Made by a program: the position numbers and the translations under genes. Below the pieces are notes generated by a model, which searched no databases, was not told where the DNA came from, and saw only the letters and a list, made by a program, of their open reading frames with translations. This document shows, piece after piece, positions 34,201 through 46,600 of a stretch of DNA of 64,000 nucleotides (within the stretch, counting starts at the first letter, position 1; the number at the start of each line of letters is the position of its first letter). Where the stretch lies: NCBI GenBank assembly GCA_020064725.1, contig JAGTWJ010000013.1, forward strand, positions 558,001 to 622,000, given 5' to 3'. Origin of the DNA: Drechslerella dactyloides (Eukaryota; Ascomycota; Orbiliomycetes; Orbiliales; Orbiliaceae).

Positions 34201-37060
34201 AAATAGGACGTCGTGTGCACTCTCGCCACAAACCACGAGATGGCGCTCCCGTTTGCCCAGCGCTTGCCCGCGCCGCTGATTGGCCCCGCCAACAGCATCC
34301 TGCAGACGGACACTAAACCAGCTACCGTACCAGTCCGTAAGTCCCTTCTTGTACAGAGAAACTCAAATCAGGTCTCAGAACCAACCCAGCGATCCGGCCG
34401 CTGGACTGGCTGGGCTGCAGGGGGTTTCTTGCCGCCGGGCCTCTTGATTGGCTGGCGGGCGCAGACACGGCCAATTTCCCATGGACGGACGACGACATTG
34501 CAGTCGAATCGATGGATGCGACGCTGCTCACGAACGCCCAGCCCGTCCGGTGGCCTGTAGATTTTTGGCTGGCTGGCTGAGATTGGGGGATATTTGCTGA
34601 CCGCCGAGCTCGCGAATGACGAGCTGAAGAGACGACGGGCTGGGGATAATATCATTGTCGAGGATGTACGGCAGGCCTGCAGATTGGTCCTGCAGAACAT
34701 GACATGATTACTTGCAGGGCCATCCACCCGATGCAAGGGATCGATCATTGAGTTCGACAGGCTGCCCGGTCCGTGCTGCTGGCTTGCGAATCTGTAAAAT
34801 TCAGGTGAGGATGCTTGTATGTACTCTACGTATGATAGATGTTTCGCAGCTCAGCGTTTGCGGAAAGGTAAGTGCCTGCATGGCTGCATGCAGCATACGC
34901 ACAGCTGCCCCACCAGCACTCCCAGAGCTGTAGGATAGCGATGAAGATGTATGCGCCGTGCAGGAATAAGGGCTCTTCCAACGACGGTCTTCGGAACGTT
35001 ACCCTTCGCGCATCGATCCCGCTCAGCTCTGTAGTGTACTTCCTAGCTACAAGCTGCGGCGCAAGGCATCAAGGTACCCAGTACTTCCCCAGCTACCGAC
35101 ATACATACATGTAGTATGCATGCACTTACCTACCTTCTCGCGCTCTAGTCCAGGCGCTTAGCCGTCGAAGTTTTTTTTTTCTTTCTGTCCTTCACTCGCC
35201 GCGAAGGTTGTGAGCGGCAGGTCGCCAGCCTCTCGGCGGTTTCAAAGCCGGTGATTCAGAGCTTGTCTGTCCGCCGTCTGTCTGTGCTAGTGACTGAGTA
35301 GTACCGCGAGTGAGTCCAACAGGCCAGCTTGGACGTAGCGGTGGGCATCCCAGACACAGGAGGGGGCATTTATATATATTCCGGGCGTCCCTTCCAGGCC
35401 CCGTGCGCGGACCCGCCTGGTTTCATATATCTGCAAACTTGTCTACATCCATCTACCGATCTGTTGTATATATTATATACATACAGCGTACGTACGCCAG
35501 CTGGCCGGCCTTCCAACAGTTCGTATACAATAAACATCGACATCTTAAGATCTTCCAAGCAAGATCAAACGCAACGTCCGCGCGCCCAACCAACAAAAGA
35601 CACATTTTATTTTGTTACTTACTTCCGACAGAGTTAGCGACGGTTAGCTTTGGGTACTCTCAAATTGCGCTATCGAAGATATCGACGTATGCTGCAGTAG
35701 GTGAGTGAGACGATCGTTGTACCTGCATTTGCCCCCCGCCAACATCGACGCGATACCGACAAACATGCATATCGAATTCATTCATCCGCGTGTCCCTACT
35801 TTTGGGACTGCGTTCGAAACCCTCAATGAAGATTCACAAAGCATGCAACGGAGGATATATATACACACGTTCACATCTCCAACGTACAAACTCCGAACGT
35901 TAGCCTGTTAGCTGTTTGCAAAACTCCCCCAGCCCTGGGCTAGACCCGTCCGCCGAGATCAAAGCGACATCCAAGGCAATGACGGCCGTTGTTTCGGTGA
36001 TATACATTCATTCACTCATTCAGCAGTGTCAGCCCGGCCAGCAGAACATGGATGCTGCCCCCCGCCCGGCGTCTCCAGCCAGTCACAGCGGCTGGTTGGC
36101 TCCTTCGACGCGCCGGGCGGGTCGGGTGCCATCCGCAGGCTGCTCCTTTCTCCCCTGCTGCTCCCTTTCATGCATGCAGCCTGCCGACAGGCAAGCAAGC
36201 CAGCAGGCAAGCAGCCTGGCTGAGAAACATGGGCGAAAAGGGCAAGCAAGCCAGCCCTTTAAGCACCTGTCGATGACAAGTCCGTTCCGCTGGGGTTTAT
36301 AATACCTGAACGATCCCGAGCGTGGAGTCGACCCGTATCGCCATCGTTTCGAAGATTGATAGTATACCCTCTGTTCATACGATAATCGCTCGTCTTCGAT
36401 CTCTCCTCCGCTCCCCCCGCTGGCTCTCGTGCATTTGCCTGCTTTCAGCGTCCGCAAGGGTTATTATTAGGAATCGAAGTCTCGCCAGTGGACGATAGAG
36501 AGAAGCGGGTGGGCGAAAAGGTTGGACGGGGCAACGCCATCGCGCAGCTAAAAGAAATTAACCTCGCTTCTGTTGCGCAATTGGCGGGCTGCCTGGCTGC
36601 TGTCTGTCACTCTGCGTCCGGGCGCTTTTTCATTTAAACTCTGGCCGCCCTCGACGGCTGTATTCGCCCGGCCTTTTTGTTCTGCTCCATCGCGTCCGTT
36701 CTGTTCTCATCCTCGTTCTCGTTCCCGTTCTCGTTCCCGTTCTTCTTTTCTGTAACGCTCCGTTCTGTTCTCCTTGCAGCAGTCCGTCTGACCAAGGCTA
36801 CCGGTTATCGCAGGCTCGCTGGATCGAGCTCCATACATACTACCACTACACACAGTCTCGCACAAAACCCACGACACTCCACCGCCGACACCATCGCCCT
36901 CCTCCCACCGGGGAATCTAGAAGACTCCTCGCCGGCCTGGACATCGCCACCATCTCTACCACCGCTGCTCCCGCCGGGATAGATATGAACTAGGGAGCGA
37001 GTCGTGAACGGAACATCAGCGCCGTATCTCCCTGCGACCAGCGAATTGCAACTGTGCACC
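31221..37060. other. 5.8-kb divergent intergenic region, no gene seen
   Basis: Only short overlapping frames without consistent strand, signal or family features. It is rich in simple motifs: GTCACT repeats (32038-32060), a T-run (35170-35179), CTCGTTCC pyrimidine repeats (36710-36750) and five TGCATGCA sites (32082, 33777, 34885, 35117, 36171). It probably holds long 5' UTRs or regulatory DNA for the GRAM/VASt and Atg38-like genes; a non-coding RNA cannot be excluded. Confidence 0.45.
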
Positions 37061-39983
37061 ATGGAAGCTGCACCTCTCACACGTGTACGTACCGCTCCTG
37101 CTCCCTCCCCGCTCTGCCGCCCTGCACGCCTGCAGAACGTCCGTCCGGTACTCCATCCACACATACGTGCATACATTCCCACGACGCTGAAGGACCTCGA
37201 AATACATACACATCGTGCACAAGTACACTTTGCTGACATCCTCACGCAGGCCCACGCACACGCCTCCAAAGCCACCCACCAGCAGACGCTCCACAACTTC
37301 AAGCTTGCGTCGCAAGAACACAAGGAAGCCGCCGACGAGTTCGGAAAGGCCGAGAAGGAAACCCAGGATCCCGAGGTTAGTCTTTGCTGTCGTTTTGCTG
37401 TCGTCTTGCTGTCATTTTTTGCTGCCGCCGCTGCTGCTCCCCGTCTCCTGCATATCTGCGCCGTTTCATGTCACCCTCGTCTGCGCTTTTTGCATTCTCG
37501 AATCCTGGCGGGCAGGCACATGTCCAGTCCCAGTTCCAGGTTCCAGTTCCACGATCCCGTTTCCATTACATACGCATGCATACGTTCGTCGTCCGCCGCA
37601 TCGTCATCGTGTCTCGCTACATCTCCGGTGGATGCGTGTCTGCGTGTGTGGGCCCGGACGGGAGGGCTTGGCTGGGTGGCTTGCTTGAAGGGAAAGGAAG
37701 GGACCCTGCCGAGTTTCGTTCGCAAGATCTCGGACCGCCAGAAAATAAAAGACCCTCCCGCCTCGTCTCGCCCGCCGCTCGGATTCTGCTCTCCTCGCCC
37801 GCCCGCTCGTCATAATCTCGCTAGCTCCTGCCGTCTGCCTGCAGAAAAGAAGAAACGTCTTGATCCTCTTTTAATCTGTTCTTGTGTAGTCTAATCCTGC
37901 TGCCCCTTATTCGGCCTCTCTCCTTATCGCTCAGAGCAATTTCGTGTCCGTCCGCGACAGCGTGAACAAGCTGGTTAGCACTGTGCAATTAATCTGTTTA
38001 AATTTGCGCTCGATGATGAGGCTTCACACTTGAAACACGCTAACATTTCCCCGATATTTGAAACCAATCCGCCAGGCCTTGCGCACGCTCGCTTTACTTC
38101 AACAGCACCACAGAGACCTTTCGTCTCGACTGCTGGCGTCGACAGTTCAGACTCCGCCAACTCCTCCACCCAACCAGACTTCCTTCTCCACAAAGGACAC
38201 CGCAATGGCCAAGCCCGTCACCACCACCGCGACAACATTCTCCCCACCCACCTCGCCCAAACACCGGCCGCCGCCTCTCTTCGGGCCTGATACCGTCAAG
38301 CCGGACTCTCCCCAGATGGAGAAACCAAAGATGTTCTTCCAGCCGTCGACGCCAACGACGCCAAACACGTCCGACAACCCGTCCCACCCGTCCGGGACCA
38401 GGAAGATTGCGCCGCCGCCGATGCCGCTTCCTTCACCCACCAATATCACAACCCAGACGCTGACATACACCTCCATGCGAGACGGACCCGTCCTGCCGTC
38501 TCCCAATCCATTCGCCCTCGCGAACGAGCTCGCCAACGCTCGAGGCATTCGCTCTCCGGTTAGAGGCCGGAGTCCAGCTGCAACTGCCACCAGCGATAGG
38601 AACTTCCTGCAAGTCCGCGAGCCGGAGCCGGGCAACCGCGCCAGCAGCGCGGGAGGCACAGTGCGAGGCACCAGCCCTGTGATGCTGGGCGCCCCGCCCA
38701 AGACGAAGAAGGAGAGGAGAAAGTCAGCGGGTGCCACGAGCCCCGTTGTCGGCCCGCGGGAGGCACTGCCGTTCGAGTCGTTCAGAGGCCAGTCGGCGGG
38801 CGAAGGCCCCATCCGGCCGGCGGTGCAGGAATACGACTCCTCCACGGCGAGGAGCACGAGTCCCGCGCCACCGAAGGACGATGCGTTCACCAAGTTCTAC
38901 AGCCAATTCGAAGAGTACATTGAGGCTGCGGGGAACCCGCTCGCCTTCGCAGGCCTGCCGCTTGACGGCGATCTGTCGAGTATGGACCCGGCGCTGAGGA
39001 AGGCCGTAGCCGACAAAGGCGCAGCGGAGAGCTTCTACGTCGTGCCGACGACCGGGGGGACGATGTCGTACGCCGGAATCCTGACGCGGAACCAGCAGCC
39101 GTCCGCTGCTGATAAAGCCGATGCGGCAGCGGGAACCCCCACCGCGGGCCCCAAAGCCGGCGACAAGTCCGTCAGCAACAAGACTCGTGAAGAGCTGGAG
39201 CTGGAAAACGCCCAGCTGAGACAGCTGACGGACATGATGGCGCACAAGCTCCACGCCTGGGAGACAAGCGCCAAGGTCAACGCCGCCAAGATGCGCGAGA
39301 GCCTTCAGGTCTTGAAAGAGACCAACCACGTCACCCCCGCCGCGGACGCATCCGAGCAGGATCGCGGGTTCGCCAAGTTTAGAGGCCTCAACCGGCTGCG
39401 TGATCTGCCTCTGAAATCCGCAGGGAAGACGGAGACGCAGGTTCTCACGCTCCCGGACCGACAGTCGGACTTTGAGCTTCCGTCGACGCCGAGACTGGCG
39501 CCCCGCACGCTCACATTGCCCGGCCGCGGCCCAGCCGATGAATTCGAGCCGCCTAAGACGCCTCGCTTCGGCAGCGGCTTCCCCCGCGACTTTGACGACG
39601 ACCGAACCGCGAAGACGACGCGCGCACGGTCACCTGGCCCTGTTGACAAGAACCGCGGCGCATCCCCGCTGCCTCCATCTACATCGAAGCCCCGCGCGCT
39701 CTCACCAGCGCCATCGGCGCTTTCCGATGCACCAACGATGGAGGAACTACAGGCAGAGGTCGCGCGGCTGCGGCAGCACGAAAGCAAGATCCTCAAGGAG
39801 AACGACAAGCTGAAGACCGTGGTAGGCAAGTACCGTGACCGCTGGGAGAAGCTGAAGGAAGGTGCGCGCGCACGGCGAGCCGAGCAAGAAGCCGGCGACG
39901 ACGCCGAGAGCGTCAAGTCCGAGGCGACAACCGCCGTCAGCACCGACAGCAAGAGTAAACCCTCCAGCGTCGCCACGAAGTAG
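37061..39983 (+). CDS. NRBF2/Atg38-like protein: N-terminal MIT domain, C-terminal coiled coils
   Basis: Exons 37061-37084, 37250-37375 and 38076-39983 give 685 residues, all in phase 0. The start sits in a good context (CACCATGG). Joined exons read MEAAPLTRAHAHASKATHQQ, then SQEHKEAADEFGKAEKETQD and ALRTLALLQQHHRDLSSRLL. This matches the NRBF2/Atg38 MIT pattern L..AH....KA, then H..AA..F..A...T..., then a third helix. The middle is proline/serine-rich and disordered. Two coiled coils follow (TREELELENAQLRQLTDMMA and MEELQAEVARLRQHESKILK). Atg38/NRBF2 joins PI3-kinase complex I in autophagosome formation, so a PI3K-complex role is inferred. A 700-nt second intron contains a candidate 39-nt exon (separate entry). 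The protein is far longer than yeast Atg38, so the assignment is tentative. Confidence 0.7.
37935..37973 (+). other. Candidate 39-nt micro-exon in the Atg38-like gene
   Basis: The segment is preceded by CGCTCAG and followed by GTTAGC, so both splice sites are usable. It is exactly 13 codons in phase 0 (SNFVSVRDSVNKL) and would sit between the DPE and ALRTL parts of the MIT domain. A downstream branch site GCTAAC (38039-38044) could serve the second half-intron. Inclusion would insert 13 residues before the third MIT helix. Confidence 0.35.
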
Positions 39984-41512
39984 CAGTAGGTCCTTCAACT
40001 TTTTAGAACAAAAACAAAAAAAACGAAAATCACCTTGGCTTCGATTCGATTCTACACGGTTCGGCTTTATTACTAGAATACTGGAATTTTTAGTTCATGT
40101 CGTTTATGAAGAAAAATTGCGGCTTACATTCATCTTTTGCTTTCGGCGTTCGTTGGGACTATTGTTCTGTATTCCGCTGCATTTCCTATACCCTTCTTTC
40201 TCTTCTCTTCTCTTCGATTCTCCTCTCTTTCTTTCTTTCCTTTGTAGGACTTTTCTGTCCGTCGCCGTGAGTGAGGCGACCGACTATCCCATTCTTTTAC
40301 ACGGCTTGGACTTACTATTATACATTCTTTAGCCGTATAGGGCTGCTTTTCGAGTATCCTTTTTTTTTATATTACTACCTGGTAATGTTAATTGCGCGCA
40401 TCGCATGGAAGTTGTAGCATGCTGTTTTTAAATTTTCTTTGTATTTTGCTTGTCTACATGCATGATGGCTGTTGAAACGGCGCATACTATACGTTCTTTT
40501 GTCTTGGCGGGTGTCGAGGTGCCTCTTTTTTTTTCTTTTACCTTTCTCTTTTCACTTGATATCGCATTATATATTTATTTATTTAGTGGTTATATTTGTC
40601 GTTTTTCGTTTCGTTTGTCAGATCAGGTGGCATGTGCTGCATAGACTGCTGTTGCTCAAAATCAGATATTATATATCATATTATAAATATCAGCATCCTG
40701 GGTTCAATCTCCTTTGTTCGGTCTTTTTCTATATATCCTTATTATGCTATCTAGTCTTGGTCATGCAAGGTGAGCAACTTGTCTTCTTAGTTATCTTTGT
40801 AGTCGTACGCATATTATTTTACTCTTCACTGGTTTCTTTCTATGCATCGAAGCTAGCTAGGCTTAGGATTTGTATTTTTACAATTTTCGTATTATATCGA
40901 GTACACGTGCATTTGTTTCTCTTTGCAATTTGGGCTTATACATGGTTCATATACGTACTCAATATACACAGGCAGACAGTGCATCTCGCGGCCGATTGGG
41001 GTTTATCAATATGTGTTATGTTTCAAGTAGTTTTGATCTTAGGATTGTATCCATACTGTTTTCACTGCTATCTATTGGTCTGGCCTCTCAAGTGGCTGTC
41101 GAGTGCTTTACGTGGACGGGCGCCGGGCCTCCATGCATGGTTCCATGGATGTAGTGCATGCATGCATACTGAAAGACCGAGGCTCTTATCGATGACTATA
41201 TGTACCGGTATACTGGATCGATCAATACATATATATACGTCATCTACATCTCCTCGTCCGAAAATGCATACGCGCGTTTAATTAGGCGGGACTACATGAA
41301 AAACGCACAGCTTCTTAATGCTAGACTAGACTACATGCTGGGAGATCATGAAAACGTGAGCCGTATACATACAGAGTCCGCCTATATATCGTGGTCTCGT
41401 AAACCAAACCCTTCCTTGCCACGTACGTCTATTGTAGACGCACGCTTCATCTCCATGCATGCACGTAAGTATATATAGATTTTGATGATCTACCTATCTA
41501 CCTAGTATACAA
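39984..41512. other. T-rich 3' region with one long hydrophobic frame
   Basis: Downstream of the Atg38-like gene the plus strand is T-rich. A 269-codon plus-strand frame (40472-41281) reads as hydrophobic residues throughout and has no recognisable family; see findings. TGCATGCA sites occur at 41155-41166 and 41456-41463. The second copy of the dispersed 24-bp sequence is at 41394-41417. Confidence 0.4.
41394..41417. repeat. Dispersed 24-bp sequence, copy 2
   Basis: Identical to 4594-4617 in the same orientation. With two extra 5' bases (from 41392) it also shares 15 bases with 61156-61170. It lies about 100 bp beyond the stop of the minus-strand methyltransferase gene. Confidence 0.6.
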
Positions 41513-42514
41513 TCAGGCCGTCGGCTTCCTGCCCATAATGAGCAAGAAATTGAAATCCATTTCACACGGCTCCTCGCCTTCCTTCGGTGCGGGTTTCCCA
41601 TCTTTCCATTCTCCGGGAAACCGCTCGACAGGCTTCCGCATAACCCAGCCGGTCTCGACGCTTCCGTCGACGAAATCCGCGTCGAACAGCATCTTGTGGA
41701 TCTCAGCCCTCAATATCCCATGATGCTCGACGCCGGGAATTTTATCCTCGGGATGGAACTTGCGGGCTTCGGGGCCCGTATTTTCATAGTCCGTTAGCGC
41801 GATGACGCCGCCGGGGTTTAGAAGGTCGAAGGTTAGTTTTATGAATGCTTGGATATCGGGTACGTGGTGTAGGACGAGGTTTGAGACGATGAGGTCGAAC
41901 CGCTGCCGGCCGCCGGAGGGGGATGTTGGCAGAAGCGGGGAGTCGGCGGAGGTGAGGAGGGCGTGGAGCGGGGTGATATTTTGTGGGGCGTCTGGTTTCG
42001 CGAGTTTGGCGTTGAGGGCGGAGATCATGCCGGAGGAGGGGTCGACTGAGAGGATTGAGGAGGCGTGGGGCGCCAATGCGAGTGAGAGGAGGCCCGTGCC
42101 GGCGCCGAGGTCGAGGATTGCGGGTTCTTGGTTGCATCGTGGCGTTAGATTGTGTTATAGCTAAGTACTCTATTATATATCACACTGCAGGATACACGGA
42201 TGTCTGTAGACGTGGTATAGTATAGTATAGTAACGAGACGGAAGCCTGCACGTTTCTTCGTGAACTCACACCCGTCTGGCTTTCAGACTAGATGTGGTAT
42301 GGCTAGAAACGAATGCTCGGAATAATACAGATTGTAAAGATGCAGGTACAACAGATGGATTGGTTTATTACGCACTCGATGGGTTATCCGGAGACAGGGC
42401 CGGCACCTTCTCCAGCAGACAGTTCACCGCAGATTTTGTGGCTGCCTGCACGTCCGGGTTGAGGTCCCACGTCTCGGCCTCGGAGTTGAAGCGGGCGTTC
42501 GAGGAGTCCGTCAT
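41513..42514 (-). CDS. Class I SAM-dependent methyltransferase (methyltransferase-11/UbiE-like)
   Basis: Two exons, 42514-42376 and 42126-41513, flank a 249-nt intron (donor GTGCGT, acceptor CCAAG), phase 1, giving 250 residues. Exon 1 reads MTDSSNARFNSEAETWDLNP, the usual start of small fungal methyltransferases of this type. The SAM-binding motif I, ILDLGAGTGLLSLAL, is at residues 50-64. The acidic motif II (ILSVDPSSGMI) follows, and motif IV/post-motif FDLIVSNLVLHHV is at 123-135. GGVIALTDYE is the following strand and loop. The substrate is unknown. It shares a 389-bp divergent promoter with nudC. Confidence 0.85.
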
Positions 42515-42903
42515 TGCGAGTGCGTACGTCTAAAATTATGTATATACGTGGAAAGGCAACCGGTATCGAGGGTGTGGGTATGAGATTGTCTCTGTTCCAA
42601 GCCCGGAGGTAACAATGTGGAGGTGCGCTAGGATGCGGGTGGATACCACCGGTTGAGGTTGTGATATTACATCAGATGGCGGGGTGGTGGCGGGGCTGGT
42701 TTTGCGTTGTCGCGTGTTCTCGACGCTTCTCTGCATCCCCGCCACACGCGACGCCCATTCGATCCTACGCCCCACGTTATCTATCAACCATCCGCTGCAA
42801 CTAGCGTGAGCTCTCGTCATCCGCATAAATCGACATCTCATTCTCGATACTCCTACAACAATACAGATTCCCGTATCGATACCGATACAGAGATCCAAAC
42901 ACA
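42515..42903. promoter_or_regulatory. Divergent promoter between methyltransferase and nudC
   Basis: A 389-bp gap between two divergently transcribed start codons. There is no long frame consistent with either gene. A GATACCGATAC-type run precedes the nudC ATG. Confidence 0.5.
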
Positions 42904-43603
42904 ATGTCGACGTCGACGGCCCCGCCGGATCCGACGCCCGAGGAGCTCAAAGCGCAGAAGGAGAGGGAGGAGGCCGAACAGGCTGCTCTGCCGTACAAAT
43001 GGACGCAGACGATCGGTGAAGTCGACATCACGATACCAGTGCCGCCGGGCACGAGAGGCCGGGATCTGGTCGTCGACATCAAGTTGACCAGCGTCAAGGT
43101 CGCGCTGAAGGGCCAGGAGGCGATCATGGAGGTTCGTTCGCTACCCGCTCCTTGCAAGTCCGCTGCGTTTTATCACGCTCTATTACATGTCATGCTGCGT
43201 GTGTGAATCCTACGGTTACGAAAAAGGGTGCTGATAACGCGGATTCATTGCTGTGTAGGGCACGCTGTACAAATCCATCGCGCTGGACGATAGCACCTGG
43301 TCGCTCGCGGACCAGAAGATGATCGAAATCCACCTGGAGAAGCAGAACAAGCTCGAGTGGTGGCCGCACGTGCTAACGCACCACCCGAAGATCGACGTGT
43401 CCAAGATCCAGCCGGAGAACAGCAAGCTGAGCGAGCTGGACGGCGAGACGCGCGGGATGGTCGAGAAGATGATGTACGACCAGCGGCAGAAGGAGATGGG
43501 CCTGCCGACCAGCGAGGAGCAGAAGAAGATGGACATGCTGAAGAAGTTCCAGTCGCAGCATCCGGAGATGGACTTTAGCAAGGCGAAGATCAGCATGGGT
43601 TGA
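42904..43603 (+). CDS. nudC: Nuclear movement protein NudC (CS domain)
   Basis: Exons 42904-43131 and 43259-43603 flank a 127-nt intron (donor GTTCGT, branch GCTGATAAC, acceptor TGTAG), phase 0, giving 190 residues. A charged N-terminal helix (ELKAQKEREEAEQ) is followed by the p23-like CS domain from about residue 31, with YKWTQTIGEVDITIPVPPG and then ALKGQEAIMEGTLYKSI across the intron. KLEWWPHVLTHHPKIDVSKI and the C-terminal Met/Asp/Lys helix are typical of NudC. NudC is an Hsp90-linked co-chaperone that stabilises LIS1/dynein pathway proteins and is needed for nuclear migration in hyphae. Length is close to that of Aspergillus NudC. Confidence 0.95.
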
Positions 43604-46600
43604 CGCGATAACGAGCCATCTTATCGCCTGCTTGCATGTATCCGGTTTTTTCGAGGAGACTCCCTCTCCGTTCATCCGGCTTGCAAGCGTGTTGGATATT
43701 TATGATATAACGATATTCTGATATACTCTGCTACTATAATGTGCTTAACAATGACATGATAATGGTGCAGTCGGGCTCGGCACTCTCCGAAAAGCTTGCC
43801 CATGAACGAGTGTATTGATTGAACGAACCGGATAACAAACGATATTTGCTATAACACAGGCGATATATCAACAGCACTCCAGCGCATCATTCGGAGTCCG
43901 GAAGGCAGGAGCGATTGACCGATCGAGACAGAAAGCAATCTCGATGCCGCTGGGGTGACCTTGAAATGGGTGCGAGCGCTGGGAGTTTTCTGCGCAGTAT
44001 GCACAGTCGACGCCGGTTCGGCACAACGGGCGCTGCACAATCGTGGAAAAAACGCTGTTTGGTGTTTAGGCAGAATCCGGCGCCTGTCAGCGGCCTGGCT
44101 GTCAGCTTACTCTGGCAATTTTGGGTTCTTCAAGATCCGAAATTGCAGTCGTGCATGCTTCCCCTTTCCGCGGCGCAAAAGCCCAAGTTTGGATCCGAGC
44201 TGCCGGCTGGTCGGCGGCCCTTGCTTTGTGCGACGGGCGCCGGCCGCAACGCACACCGCAACGTTCCTCCATGCATGCAAACACCACAGACGACGCTCGA
44301 CGATGCATCGCGATCGCGAGCCAATGCACGGCAGAGCGACTCGAGGATGGCCGGTTCGCTAGTCAGCCTAATGTCATGCAGACTGGCGGCGCCACTCGCC
44401 GTCACCGTGGTTTCGACCGCCGACCTCGACTCCTCCCTCCCCCGCCGGCACATGCAGGTGGGACGCAGATGGGACGACACTGCAGCTGCAACGTCTCGAT
44501 GCATCTGATCCTGCACGCCTGGTCATCCCTCGTACTTGATGCAAGTATTCGTACGGTGCTCCTCCCGTTTGTCTTACTCCTTTCGTATCCAGATGCGCCT
44601 TCAGCCGGTTCGTCTTGGTTCTGACTAGCTCGGGGCTGTTTGGTGAAATTAAACGCAAATAAAAGATACAGTCCCAAAGCTATTAGCGCCATGGGATCGT
44701 GAACCGAGGGCTGACGACGCGAGAATGATGTCTCTCAGCAGTCGCGTCGGCAAACGAGCAATACGTGAATTTGCAATCCCACCGTCCAAAGGTGGCATTG
44801 CATTGAGAGGATCCCTCAGCACGTACGAAGACAGTCGACAGGGCTACTACCTTATCGGGTGTGGCCGGTTGCATCTTGATGCTGCGCGGTGTTTTCTCTG
44901 CCTCCGCGACCCCAACAGGAAGCTGGGATCTTGCAGCTTGGCTACCATGCGCTGCGACTGGGCCTCCATTGGTCTGCCGCCACGGCTGGCAGAACAGAAC
45001 AGCATGGTTTTTGGAAAAGTGGAGTTGGCGAAGTTGGTGGTGGCCGGTGGCTTGCAAGCAGGGTCCAGTCCTCTCGTCATGAATGCAGTCGTGGGACCGA
45101 CTGCCCAATCTGATGAACCCAAAAATAGGGGATAAGGAGGACCGCAGTGTTCTTTATGTAACGTTAACGCGAGAGGCCAAGGCCTGACCAAGTTGATATC
45201 TGACGTTATGGAAGCAAAGATCGCATCTTGATTCCGATTCTGGCCTTGGAGAGTCCTCCCAAGGACAGAGCAAAGGGAGTCGCAGGCAGCTGGGCTTGAT
45301 CCCGACAAGAGATTTAAACACCTCACCGCTGTCTCATGTCTTGCTTGTTTCCTCCTTTCTGGGGTTTACAATCGCACATCTCATCTTATCGCCAGCTGCC
45401 CGAAAGCTTGACTTGACACTTCCTCGCGCTCCGATCTGCTTGCCTTTGCGTCCCCCGCAGTTTGGTAACTTTGCTCAACACCTAGAAGCTCACCATATTG
45501 GGATAGTTAGTCTGGGTACTCCGCACCGTTTTGCCAGTTCCCCAGGTTCTTCGCAAGCGCTGCGAGGATCTCGGACAGCCAGTCATCAGTCCGTCAGCCA
45601 GCATTTAGTCAGACATTCGACACAACCCTACCTCAAGCAGTCGCCCAAAAACCGTTGACCGCGTCTCCCCGCTTGCTCGTCTCCTCAATTTCTTATCTTC
45701 TCAAGTCACACGGGCATGATCGATCGATCGAAAGTTGGTTTCGAAAAGCAGGACCGAAGTACCAATAACAAAAGAGCAATGCTATCGCTTTGAAATCCAG
45801 TCCTATTTGCCTCTAGCTGTCCTTTTTCGGTTCTCGTGCGACTTGGAAATTGCATACGGACTTCGACAGCAGGTTTCCGGGCCTCTCACAAGGTTTCCTC
45901 CTCCTCCCCAGTCTCCAATCGCGAACGAACGAGATTGCAGACGGGTTCCGGGGCGAATTTATCTCGAACGTCCGTCTGCCTCCCAGAACATTACCGATAC
46001 CAACGGAAATTTTAAATAACAAGGCCTGGCAACTGCAATATACGAACCGATACCATCCAATCTTTACGCAAATTATCCTGCACTGTCGGCCTAGTTCGAT
46101 CGGTCGATTGTCTTTGAACGCGACGAACCACGCCGAATTGGTTTACCTTTCGTATTGCTGACCGGCCGCCATGTCGCCCACCCATGGATTTACAACTTCT
46201 GCGGGGGAATCTTCTTCCTCCCGTGGAAATGATCTGAGCCTGGATGTAAGTTGCATCTGATACTTGTTGACCGTTTGATTGACAGAACATGCGACCACTG
46301 ATCGAGGACCATGGTCGGCCCCCAACTGCACCGTCGTCACATCTGGGAAAGTACGAAGCGCTTCGTACCCTCGTCACAGGATACGTTCGAGGGACCAAGC
46401 AACCCTCCTTTAGGAAGGGATCCCATTGTCTTTCCGAAATGCAGGCTGACGACGGTTAAGCAACTTGTGTCCCTGCTTATGGCCCCGGCCGATGACCCAT
46501 GCCTTTACCCATCTGCGCGCATGGATTGGAGCACATCTTTCATCTGTGCCGGCCGCACATACGCGATATATATCCCGTCATCGTTTCCCTTTCGACCTCT

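Noticed and set aside
40680..40720. A GGGTTCAATCTCC stretch resembling a tRNA T-arm
   Set aside because: No matching acceptor, D-arm or anticodon arm around it. No tRNA, rRNA or CRISPR-like array was found anywhere.
43915..45135. Overlapping frames of 120-200 codons on both strands
   Set aside because: No consistent coding strand, domain or splice signal.
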